DNA of 64,000 nucleotides from CAXTPV01 sp965276715. Lineage in GTDB: Bacteria; Pseudomonadota; Alphaproteobacteria; Acetobacterales; Acetobacteraceae. Below the pieces are notes generated by a model. The model had not been told where the DNA came from. It saw only the letters and a program-made list of their open reading frames with translations, and did no database searches. A program made the position numbers and the translations under genes. This document shows, one piece after another, positions 50,728 to 58,551 of the stretch (the stretch's first letter is position 1; every line of letters starts with the position of its first letter). The stretch is taken from the NCBI GenBank assembly GCA_965276715.1, contig OZ255622.1:4154001-4218000 (forward strand), written 5' to 3'.

Positions 50728-51696
50728 CTAGAACACCGCGTCCGGCTTGTAGTAGCTCGCGGCGTTCGCCTTGGTGATCGCGATCGGCTGCGTGTAATCG
50801 GTCTTCGGGAAATCCGCCGGCAGCGACCCGTGCAATGCCTTCATGCCGATGTCGATCGCGGTGTCGATGACCAGGACGGGATCGTTGCGTCCCGTGGCAC
50901 CGTACTGGCCGTCCTCGATCAGCTTGAGCGCCTCCTTCTGCCCGTCGGCCGCGGCCACGAACGTCACACCTTCGAGACGCTTGTGCTGCTCGAGCGCGCG
51001 TCTCGCGCCGAGCACCATGCTGTCGTTCTCACCGAGCACGACATTGATGTCCGGATGCGCCGTCAGCAGATCCTCCATCGCGGTCAACCCACCTTCCTGC
51101 GTCCACGCGCCCCAGCCCTGGCCGACGACGGTGAAGCCGGCATGACTGCCGCTCGCGAGCTGGCCCTCCATGATCCCCGCGAACACGCCGTCGCGTCGCT
51201 CCTGGCCCACGATGTTGCCCTTGTCGCCGCTGATCAGCGCGATCTTCATCGGCTTGCCGCTCATCGTGCCGGCGAGCCAGCGGCCGACCTCCTGGCCGTT
51301 CCTCAAGTTCGACGACTGCACCAGCGTGAGATAGTTCGCCTTCGGATCCAGGCCGCTGTCCACCGCCACCACCTTGACGCCAGCGGAAGCAGCAGCCCGC
51401 ACCGCAGGCACCAGCCCCTCCGGATCGCGCGCATTGACGATCAGCATGTTCACATGACGGGAGACCATGTCCTCGATGTCGGCGATCTGCTTGTTCATGT
51501 CGTTCTGGCCGTTGGCCGACACCACCGTGCAGCCGACGGCCAGCCCATGCTTGTGCGCTTCGGCGTCCTGCGCCGCGAAATACGGAGCGGCCAGCGTGTA
51601 GTTCGACATCCCGATCACGCAGGCTGCGTGCGCGCCGCTTGTCGCGACAGCCAGCATGGCCGCACTCGCCAGGAGTCCCGCGCTTCGATCCATCAT
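50728..51696 (-). CDS. sugar ABC transporter substrate-binding protein (RbsB type)
   Basis: A 322-residue periplasmic receptor. Signal peptide MMDRSAGLLASAAMLAVATSGAHA, then VIGMSNYTLAAPYFAAQDAEAHKHGL, NDMNKQIADIEDMVSRHVNMLIVNARDPEGL and GVKVVAVDSGLDPKANYLTLVQSSN, the ribose-binding-protein fold. GGGAGAGGAA precedes the tandem ATG. First gene of the transporter-kinase operon, with a perfect 7-3-7 palindrome 45 bases upstream. The ligand is unknown. Confidence 0.93.
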   Translation of the reverse strand: MMDRSAGLLASAAMLAVATSGAHAACVIGMSNYTLAAPYFAAQDAEAHKHGLAVGCTVVSANGQNDMNKQIADIEDMVSRHVNMLIVNARDPEGLVPAVRAAASAGVKVVAVDSGLDPKANYLTLVQSSNLRNGQEVGRWLAGTMSGKPMKIALISGDKGNIVGQERRDGVFAGIMEGQLASGSHAGFTVVGQGWGAWTQEGGLTAMEDLLTAHPDINVVLGENDSMVLGARRALEQHKRLEGVTFVAAADGQKEALKLIEDGQYGATGRNDPVLVIDTAIDIGMKALHGSLPADFPKTDYTQPIAITKANAASYYKPDAVF

Positions 51697-51740
51697 GCTT
51701 GTTCCTCTCCCGGGCCGGACCGTTTCGATCAGCCTCTTTC

Positions 51741-51757
51741 ATGTAGTATGACTACAT
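51741..51757. promoter_or_regulatory. ATGTAGT-ATG-ACTACAT operator before the transporter operon
   Basis: A perfect 7-3-7 inverted repeat upstream of the binding-protein gene. Its core GTAGT-3-ACTAC is identical to the site at 46046-46058. TGTAGT-3-ACTACA differs from the HexR consensus half-site TGTAAT by one transition, pointing to the RpiR-family protein at 41123-42040 as binder. Confidence 0.8.
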
Positions 51758-51862
51758 ACTTCCGGCAGCGTCAACGCCTCGATCGCGAGCCGCGCAACCT
51801 CTCGCGCTAGGCTGCATTCATCACCGGCGGCGAACGCCGCGACCCACGCCGAGGAGACACCC

Positions 51863-52711
51863 ATGTCAGCCACCACACAGGTCTGGTTCATCACCGGATG
51901 CTCCACCGGCTTCGGGCTCGAGCTCGCGCGTCTCGTGCTCGACCGCGGCGGACGCGCCGTCGTCACCGCGCGCGACGCGTCGCGCGTGCAATCCCTGACC
52001 CAGGGCGCGGAGGACCGCGCGCTCGCGCTCTCGCTCGACGTCACCGACCAGTCCGCCATCGACGCCGCCGTGCACGACACCGAGGCCCGCTTCGGACGGA
52101 TTGACGTCCTCGTCAACAATGCCGGTTACGGCTACCAGGCCTCCGCCGAGGAAGGCGTGGATGCCGAGATCCGCGCCCAGTTCGATGCCAACGTCTTCGG
52201 CCTGTTCGCACTCACCCGCGCCGTCCTTCCCGGCATGCGGACCCGGCGCCAGGGCCATGTCATCAACATCACCTCGGTCGCGGGCTTCATCGGCTTTCCG
52301 GGTTCCGGCTACTACGCCGCCAGCAAGCACGCAGTCGAAGGCTGGTCCGACGCGCTCGCCGCCGAGGGCAAGCCGCTTGGCATCACCGTCACCTGCGTCG
52401 AGCCCGGCCCGTTCCGCACCGACTGGGCCGGCCGTTCGCTCAAGCAGACCAGAAGCCGGATCGCCGACTACGCCGAAACCGCGGACGCACGCATGCAGGC
52501 CACCGCCGGCTACAGCGGCAAGCAGCCGGGCGACCCGATCCGTGCCGCGGAGGCGATGATCCGCATCGCCGAGAGCCCGAACCCGCCGCGCCATCTCGTT
52601 CTCGGCAAGTTCGGTATCGACAGCGTCACCGCCAAGCTCCGCGAACGCCTCGCCGAGATCGAGACCTGGCGCGAGGCCGGCCTGGCCACCGACTTCCCGG
52701 ACACGAATTGA
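51863..52711 (+). CDS. classical SDR oxidoreductase
   Basis: A 282-residue SDR. VWFITGCSTGFGLELARLVL (TGxxxGxG as TGCSTGFG), VLVNNAGYGYQASAEEG, INITSVAGFIGFPGSGYYAASKHAVEGWSD with catalytic S, Y and K, and CVEPGPFRTDWAG. This subgroup includes retinol-dehydrogenase-like and short-chain ketone reductases; the substrate is unknown. GAGGAG precedes the ATG. It is followed by the FMN oxidase gene after seven bases. Confidence 0.9.
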   Translation: MSATTQVWFITGCSTGFGLELARLVLDRGGRAVVTARDASRVQSLTQGAEDRALALSLDVTDQSAIDAAVHDTEARFGRIDVLVNNAGYGYQASAEEGVDAEIRAQFDANVFGLFALTRAVLPGMRTRRQGHVINITSVAGFIGFPGSGYYAASKHAVEGWSDALAAEGKPLGITVTCVEPGPFRTDWAGRSLKQTRSRIADYAETADARMQATAGYSGKQPGDPIRAAEAMIRIAESPNPPRHLVLGKFGIDSVTAKLRERLAEIETWREAGLATDFPDTN

Positions 52712-52718
52712 CGCGACC

Positions 52719-53897
52719 ATGAGCCCGCGCAACCGCCGCCGCCTGCGGCGCATGCTCGAGCTCAACGATTTCGAGCGCGCGGCAGCATCGCTGCTGCCCC
52801 GTTCGACGCGCGCCTACGTCGTCGACGGGGCTGAAAGCGGGGCCGCGCTGCGCAACAACCGCGCGCGCTTGGACGACTACCGCTTCGTCACCCGTGTCCT
52901 GCGCGACGTCTCCAGCCGCGACCAGACCACCAGCCTCTTCGGCCGTCGCTGGGCGTCTCCCTTCGCCATCGCGCCGATGGGCGCGTCGGCGCTCGTCGCC
53001 TACGACGCCGATAACCGCATGGCGCGCGCTGCCCGCGCCACCTCCATCCCGTATGTGCTGAGCGCCAACTCCATCACGCCGATGGAAGAGGTGATCCGCA
53101 CCAATCCCGACGCCTGGTTCGCGGCTTATCTTCCGGACGATCACCGCATCATCGAGGGCATGCTGGACCGCGTGGGCCGCGCCGGTTTTCCCGTGCTGAT
53201 GGTCACCGTCGACGTCTCGGTCCCGTCCAACCGCCCGGCCGAACGACGCACCGGCTACACGATGCCGTTCCGGCCAAGTCCCGGCCTCGTCGCCAACGTC
53301 CTGTCGCATCCGCGCTGGCTCGGCGGCACGTTCGCCCGCACCGTCCTCGAGCGCGGCTTGCCGGTGATCGCCAATGTCCGCCCCACCGGCGGCCCGCACA
53401 TCTTCTCGCGCGGCATCGGGCGCGTCGGCGGCAACAGCCGGTTCAATTGGGACCACGTGTCGCTCATCCGCAAACGCTGGCCCGGTCCGCTGGTGCTCAA
53501 GGGCCTGCTCTCTCCCGAGGATGCCCACATTGCCGCCGAGCACGGTGTCGACGGCATCGTCGTCTCCAACCATGGCGGCCGCCAGCTCGATTTCTCCGTG
53601 GCCGCCATCGAGGTCCTCGACGCGGTCAAGCAGCGCAGCGGCGGCATGACCATCCTCGCCGACAGCGGCTTTCGCCGCGGCACCGATGTCCTCAAGGCGC
53701 TGGCACTCGGCGCCGACGCCGTCATGATCGGCCGGCCGTTCCTGTTCGCGGCGACGCTCGCGGGCGAGCCGGGCATCCGGCACGCCGTGTCCATCCTGCA
53801 CCGCGAGATCGACCTCGACCTCGGGCTGCTGGGTCTGCGCACGACGGACGGCATCACGCGGGACATGCTGATCGAGGCGGCCAGGAGCCATCCATGA
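52719..53897 (+). CDS. FMN-dependent alpha-hydroxy-acid oxidase/dehydrogenase (LldD-like)
   Basis: A 392-residue TIM-barrel flavoprotein oxidising L-2-hydroxy acids (lactate, mandelate or glycolate type). PFAIAPMGASALV, LSANSITPMEEV, VTVDVSVPSNRPAERRTGY, LVLKGLLSPEDAHIAAEHGVDGIVVSNHGGRQLD with catalytic His, then ILADSGFRRGTDVLKALALGADAVMIGRPFLF. All FMN-binding blocks are intact. Between two SDR genes; the next gene overlaps by ATGA. The substrate is not determined. Confidence 0.9.
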   Translation: MSPRNRRRLRRMLELNDFERAAASLLPRSTRAYVVDGAESGAALRNNRARLDDYRFVTRVLRDVSSRDQTTSLFGRRWASPFAIAPMGASALVAYDADNRMARAARATSIPYVLSANSITPMEEVIRTNPDAWFAAYLPDDHRIIEGMLDRVGRAGFPVLMVTVDVSVPSNRPAERRTGYTMPFRPSPGLVANVLSHPRWLGGTFARTVLERGLPVIANVRPTGGPHIFSRGIGRVGGNSRFNWDHVSLIRKRWPGPLVLKGLLSPEDAHIAAEHGVDGIVVSNHGGRQLDFSVAAIEVLDAVKQRSGGMTILADSGFRRGTDVLKALALGADAVMIGRPFLFAATLAGEPGIRHAVSILHREIDLDLGLLGLRTTDGITRDMLIEAARSHP

Positions 53898-54589
53898 CGA
53901 CGTCCATTGCCGACAATCGCGCCCTGATCGTCGGCGTCGGACCCGGCATCAGCGCCTCGGTCGCCCGTCTGCTGTCGAGCGAGGGCATTCTCGTCGCCCT
54001 CGCGGCAAGAGACGCCGTCAAGCTCGCGCCGCTCGCGCGCGAGATCGGCGGCCATGCGTTCGCGGCCGATGCCACCGATCCAGCCTCGGTCGCCACCCTG
54101 TTCGACCAGGTCGACAGCGCGATCGGCCCTCCCGGCCTCGTCGTCTACAACGCCGGCGCCCGCGCCCGCGGCCCGGTCGCCGATCTCGACCCCGGAGAGG
54201 TGCGTCGCGCGCTCGACGTGACCGCGTTCGGCGCCTTCCTCGTCGTCCAGCAGGCCGCCCGGCGCATGCTGCGCGAGGAGCGCGGCACGATCCTGCTGAC
54301 CGGCGCCACCGCCGGCCTCAAGGGGTTCCCGCTCTCGGCCTCCTTCGCGATGGGGAAGTTCGCCCTACGCGGCCTCGCCCAGAGTGCCGCACGCGAACTC
54401 GGTCCGCGCGGCATCCATGTCGCGCACATCAACATCGACGGCGCCGTCCGGAGCGCCGATCGCCCTGATGACGGAGACTCCACCCTCGATCCCGACGCGA
54501 TCGCGCGGACATACCTCGACCTGCTCCGCCAGCATCGCAGCGCCTGGACCCACGAGATCGATCTCCGGCCGTGGTCCGAGCGTTTCTGA
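53894..54589 (+). CDS. SDR oxidoreductase with Tyr-to-Phe active site
   Basis: A 231-residue SDR. ALIVGVGPGISASVARLLSSEG is an atypical cofactor motif (GVGPGIS for TGxxxGIG), VVYNAGARARGPV the NAG strand, ILLTGATAGLKGFPLSASFAMGKFALRGL the active-site region. Serine is replaced around TGAT and the catalytic tyrosine of YxxxK is phenylalanine (FAMGK), as in a recognised group of atypical SDRs. ATG at 53894 overlaps the oxidase stop, CCAGGAG in front. The function is uncertain. Confidence 0.83.
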   Translation: MTTSIADNRALIVGVGPGISASVARLLSSEGILVALAARDAVKLAPLAREIGGHAFAADATDPASVATLFDQVDSAIGPPGLVVYNAGARARGPVADLDPGEVRRALDVTAFGAFLVVQQAARRMLREERGTILLTGATAGLKGFPLSASFAMGKFALRGLAQSAARELGPRGIHVAHINIDGAVRSADRPDDGDSTLDPDAIARTYLDLLRQHRSAWTHEIDLRPWSERF

Positions 54590-54619
54590 GCCCTGATCCC
54601 TGCCGTGAGCGTGCGCCGC

Positions 54620-54991
54620 TCAGAGATCCGGCCATCGGCGCAACCGGTAGCGCTCCTGCTCGGGCGTCGGACCCGCGACCCCGTCGGCCACCTGCGGCGG
54701 CAGCGGATCCATCCGCTCGGGCGCCGCCCAGCAATCGACGACGCCGAGGCTCCGCGTGCAATAGGGTTGCGGGGGAACCGGCGGATCGGGCGTCCGGCAG
54801 TAGCTCCGGCCCTCGTCGAGACGCACCACCGAACAATCCCGCCCGGTGATCCCGGAATACAGCACGTCGAACAGGTCGCGGTGGAAGATCGCGATGCTCG
54901 CCCCGAGGCCGCCGACGACCGGCACGACCGTCCCCGCGGCGCAGCCCGCCAAACCGAACGCCAGCGTCATCAGGGTCAGGCCACTTCTCAC
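54620..54991 (-). CDS. small putative lipoprotein, unrecognised
   Basis: A 123-residue product with a lipoprotein signal (RSGLTLMTLAFGLAGCAAG, lipobox LAGC). The mature part has a glycine-rich hydrophobic stretch (VVPVVGGLGASIAIFHRDLFD), four cysteines (DCSVV, YCRTP, YCTRS, DCWAA) and a proline-rich tail. No family recognised. GTG at 54991 is chosen since it gives a normal signal peptide; ATG at 55069 would add 26 basic residues. It is divergent from the yfgM-bamB-der operon. Confidence 0.65.
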   Translation of the reverse strand: MRSGLTLMTLAFGLAGCAAGTVVPVVGGLGASIAIFHRDLFDVLYSGITGRDCSVVRLDEGRSYCRTPDPPVPPQPYCTRSLGVVDCWAAPERMDPLPPQVADGVAGPTPEQERYRLRRWPDL

Positions 54992-55110
54992 CCCGCGAAG
55001 TTGGCAGAACCGCCTTAACCGTTCCTTTCCCCGGTGCCGCCGCACCGGTTTGATAGCTCCGACCGTCATCGCTATGGTCCGGCCCGGCTTGCCTGGGGTG
55101 CAGTGACGAC

Positions 55111-55782
55111 GTGGCGGATTTGTTTGCGGAGGTCGACGAGGATCTGCGCGCCGAGCAGGCGCGTGCGATGGCCCGGAAATACGGGGTGCTGGTGATCGGG
55201 CTCGTGCTGGCGGCGATCGTCGCCGTCGGTGTCTGGCAGTTGCTCGCGTGGCAGCGCGCCCGCGCCGACACCAAGCTGTCGGCGGCCTATTTCGCGGCCA
55301 TGCACAGCGCCGATCAGCCCAGCCCCTCGGATGCCGCGTCCCGCGCGGCGGTCAGGCTGTTCACCCCGCTCGCGGACGCGGATGCGGTCGGCATCCGTAC
55401 CTTGTCGCGCTTGCGCCTGGCGCAGCTTCGAGGCGATGCCGGTGACGCGAAAGCCGCGATCGCCGATCTCGATCAGGTCGCCAACGACCCGCAGGCCGCC
55501 TCTCCGCTGCGCGATCTCGCGACCCTCGCGTCCGTTCAGCGCCAGCTCGCCACCGGCAGTCCGGCCGAGATGGCGCTTCGCCTGCAAGGGATCGAGCAGC
55601 CGGGCTCGCCGTTCCGCGCGCTCGCGCTCGAGACCGGCGCGATGATCGATCTCGCGCAGGGCAGGATCGCCCAGGGCCGCCGCACCCTGCAATTGCTGCT
55701 CGCCGACGAGGACGCCACCGACGCCATCCGCGAACGCGCCAACACGTTACTTCAGGCGACCAGCGAGGCTGGCGGCAAATGA
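55111..55782 (+). CDS. YfgM-like membrane-anchored TPR protein
   Basis: A 223-residue protein with one N-terminal membrane helix (GVLVIGLVLAAIVAVGVWQLLAW) and a periplasmic alpha-helical TPR-like domain (LRLAQLRGDAGDAKAAIADL, LALETGAMIDLAQGRIAQGRRTL). YfgM in E. coli is an ancillary SecYEG partner and chaperone-linked protein. GTG start at 55111; bamB overlaps the stop (ATGA). The gene order yfgM-bamB-der matches gammaproteobacteria and supports the call. Confidence 0.85.
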   Translation: MADLFAEVDEDLRAEQARAMARKYGVLVIGLVLAAIVAVGVWQLLAWQRARADTKLSAAYFAAMHSADQPSPSDAASRAAVRLFTPLADADAVGIRTLSRLRLAQLRGDAGDAKAAIADLDQVANDPQAASPLRDLATLASVQRQLATGSPAEMALRLQGIEQPGSPFRALALETGAMIDLAQGRIAQGRRTLQLLLADEDATDAIRERANTLLQATSEAGGK

Positions 55783-57110
55783 CGATCCAGGTCGGCAGGC
55801 GCCGCCTGCTCGGCGCGGTCAGCGCCTCGGCGCTCGCGCCGCTCGCCGCCTGCGGCCTGTTCGAGGAAGACGTCAAACCGATCACACCCGGCCACCGGAT
55901 CGACATCCTTCCCCCCGCCTATGGATTGGAGGTCGATCCCGCGCTGGCTTCGACGCCGGTCGTCCTGCCGCCGCCCGATCCCAACGACGACTGGCCGCAG
56001 CCGGGACGCATACCCACGCATGTCAAGGGAAGCGTGGCGTGGAGCGGCGGCGACAAGATTGCCTGGCAAGCCAGGATCGGGACCGGCCAGGGATACCGGT
56101 CGCAGCTCACCGCCCCGCCCCTCGTGGCGGACGGGCGGGTCTACACCATGGACGCCGATGCCGTGATCGAGGCGTTCGATCTCGCCACCGGCCACACGGT
56201 CTGGCGTCTCCCGACCAGGCCGAAGAAGCAGAAGAGCACCAACGTCGGCGGCGGCGTCACCTATGCCGACGGCACGATCTACGCGGCGACCGGCCTTGCC
56301 GAGGCGCTCGCCATCGATGCCGCCACCGGCCATGTCCGCTGGCGCGTCAGCACCACCGTGCCGGTCCGTTCGCTCCCGACGGTCGCAGGCGGCAAGCTGT
56401 TCTTCGGCACCATCGACCAGAAGCTCCGCGCGATCGACGTGTCCGACGGTCATGCGTTGTGGAACTACCAGGCGTCGCAATCCTTCAATGCCGTCCTCGG
56501 CCAGCCCGCGCCCGCCGTCTCCGGCAACGTCATCGTTGCCGGCTTCGGCTCCGGCGAAGTCGCCGCCCTCGGCGTCCTCGACGGCGCCCTCGTCTGGAGC
56601 GACACGCTCGGTAGCACCGTCGGCGCGAGCCCGCTCGAATTCGCCTCCGTCCATGCCGAGCCGATCATCGACGGCGACACCACCTACACGATCAGTGTCG
56701 GCGGCCTGCTGACAGCCACCGACATGCGCACCGGCCGACGCATCTGGGAGACCGCGATCGCCGGCAGCCACACCCCCGTGCTCGCCGGCGACTGGCTGTT
56801 CCTGCTGACCGAGGACGACACCGTCACCTGCCTGTCGAAGGCGACCGGCCATGTGCGCTGGAACAGTGTCCTGCCGCGCTATCACAAGCCGAATGCCGAG
56901 AAGCAGCCGATCGGCTGGTCCGGTCCGCTGCTGGCCGGCAACCACCTCGTCTTCACCAGCACCTACGGCCAGATGCTGCTGCTCTCCCCGTCGGAGGGCA
57001 CCATCGAGGATCAGCGCCAGCTCCGCAGTCCGGCCAGCCAGGCGCCCATCGCCGCGAACGGCACTCTCCTCGTGCTGACCAACGACGGGAGGCTGACAGC
57101 CTTCCGCTGA
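55779..57110 (+). CDS. bamB: outer membrane assembly factor BamB-like beta-propeller lipoprotein
   Basis: A 443-residue PQQ-repeat beta-propeller of the BamB type, part of the outer-membrane protein assembly machine. The signal has a twin-arginine-like segment and lipobox (RRRLLGAVSASALAPLAAC). Repeats are visible as PPLVADGRVYTMDADAVIEAFDLATGHTVWRL, VTYADGTIYAATGLAEALAIDAATGHVRWRV and PVLAGDWLFLLTEDDTVTCLSKATGHVRWNS. About 60 residues longer than E. coli BamB, mainly near the N-terminus. Overlaps yfgM upstream and der downstream. Confidence 0.88.
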   Translation: MTIQVGRRRLLGAVSASALAPLAACGLFEEDVKPITPGHRIDILPPAYGLEVDPALASTPVVLPPPDPNDDWPQPGRIPTHVKGSVAWSGGDKIAWQARIGTGQGYRSQLTAPPLVADGRVYTMDADAVIEAFDLATGHTVWRLPTRPKKQKSTNVGGGVTYADGTIYAATGLAEALAIDAATGHVRWRVSTTVPVRSLPTVAGGKLFFGTIDQKLRAIDVSDGHALWNYQASQSFNAVLGQPAPAVSGNVIVAGFGSGEVAALGVLDGALVWSDTLGSTVGASPLEFASVHAEPIIDGDTTYTISVGGLLTATDMRTGRRIWETAIAGSHTPVLAGDWLFLLTEDDTVTCLSKATGHVRWNSVLPRYHKPNAEKQPIGWSGPLLAGNHLVFTSTYGQMLLLSPSEGTIEDQRQLRSPASQAPIAANGTLLVLTNDGRLTAFR

Positions 57111-58495
57111 TCGACGATCGCCCCGTCGCTCCGGCCTCGCCGCTCCCGATCGTGGTGATCGCGGGTCGCCCGAACGTGGGCAAGTCGACGCTCTTCAACC
57201 GTCTCGCCGGCCGCCGTTCCGCGCTCGTCTCCGACGAGCCCGGTGTCACCCGTGATCGCAAGGAGGCCGAGGCCCGCCTTCGTGGCCGTGACGTGCGCCT
57301 CGTCGACACCGCCGGCCTCGAGGAAGCCGCGCCCGAAACCCTGTTCGGCCGCATGCGCGCCTCGTCCGAGGCGGCGGTGGCGCAGGCTGCCATCGTCGTC
57401 TTCGTCGTCGACGCGCGTGCCGGCATCACCGCGTCCGATGCCCATTTCGCGTCCTGGCTGCGACGCCAGAACATCCCGGTGCTTCTCGTCGCCAACAAGG
57501 CCGAGGGCCGCCAGGGCCTCGCCGCCGCGATGGATGCGTTCTCGCTCGGCCTCGGTGCGCCGCTCGCCGTCTCGGCCGAGCACGGCGAGGGCATCGCCGA
57601 CCTCATGCGCGAGATCGCCGAGCACCTGCCGGCGCTGGCCGCCGGCGATCCCGCCGACACCGGCGAGCGCCCGGAGGGCCCGCTCCATCTCGCCATCGTC
57701 GGACGGCCGAACGCCGGCAAGTCGAGCCTGCTCAACCGCTTGCTCGGCGAGGAGCGCATGATCACCGGCCCCGAGCCCGGCCTGACGCGCGACGCCGTCA
57801 CCGTCGAGATCGCCGACGAAGCGGGCCCGATCGCGCTCGTCGACACCGCCGGGATGCGCAAGCGTGCCCGTGTCGAGGCCGCCCTCGAACGCATGTCCGT
57901 CAGCGCCACCATCGAGGCGCTCAAGATGGCCGAGATCGTCGTCCTCGTCATCGACGCCGTCCTCGGCATCCACGAGCAGGACCTGCAAATCGCCCGCCTG
58001 ATCGAGCGCGAAGGCCGCGGCTGCGTGCTCGCACTCAACAAATGGGACGCTGTCGAGGACCGCGCCGCGACCAGGCGCGCCATCTCCGACCGGCTCGAGA
58101 CCAGCCTCGCCCAGATGAAGGGGATCGAGACCGTCCAGCTCTCGGCGCTGACTGGCGACGGTGTCGCGCGGCTGTTCCCCGCCGTCCGCCGCGCCCACGC
58201 GCATTGGAACCAGCGCGTCGCGACCGGCGAGCTCAACCGCTGGTTCGAGGCCGCCCTCGAGCGCCACCAGCCCCCGCTCGTCGACGGCAAGCGGCTCAAG
58301 CTCCGCTACATGACCCAGGCCAAGGCGCGTCCGCCCACCTTCATCCTGTTCGGCACCCGCGCCGAGCAGTTGCCCGAGGATTACCGGCGCTATCTGGTCA
58401 ACGGCCTGCGCGAGAGCTTCGATCTGCCCGGCGTTCCCGTCCGTCTGCTCACCCGCGGCACCACCAACCCCTACGCCGACCGCGCACGATCTTAA
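57107..58495 (+). CDS. der: ribosome biogenesis GTPase Der (EngA)
   Basis: About 462 residues with two tandem GTPase domains and a C-terminal KH-like domain; needed for 50S assembly. Domain 1: GRPNVGKSTLFNRLAG, DEPGVTRDR, DTAGL, NKAEG (N-K-x-D altered to NKAE). Domain 2: GRPNAGKSSLLNRL, GPEPGLTRDAV, DTAGMRKRARVE, NKWD. The first beta strand (PIVVIAGRPN) starts before the GTG at 57152; CTG at 57107 overlapping the bamB stop (CTGA) would give a full N-terminus. If GTG 57152 is used the product is 447 residues and lacks the strand start. Confidence 0.93.
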   Translation: MIDDRPVAPASPLPIVVIAGRPNVGKSTLFNRLAGRRSALVSDEPGVTRDRKEAEARLRGRDVRLVDTAGLEEAAPETLFGRMRASSEAAVAQAAIVVFVVDARAGITASDAHFASWLRRQNIPVLLVANKAEGRQGLAAAMDAFSLGLGAPLAVSAEHGEGIADLMREIAEHLPALAAGDPADTGERPEGPLHLAIVGRPNAGKSSLLNRLLGEERMITGPEPGLTRDAVTVEIADEAGPIALVDTAGMRKRARVEAALERMSVSATIEALKMAEIVVLVIDAVLGIHEQDLQIARLIEREGRGCVLALNKWDAVEDRAATRRAISDRLETSLAQMKGIETVQLSALTGDGVARLFPAVRRAHAHWNQRVATGELNRWFEAALERHQPPLVDGKRLKLRYMTQAKARPPTFILFGTRAEQLPEDYRRYLVNGLRESFDLPGVPVRLLTRGTTNPYADRARS

Positions 58496-58551
58496 CGACA
58501 CCGCAATAAAAACGGTGCACAATCGGGTCCTGAAACGGAACCCGTGCGAGC

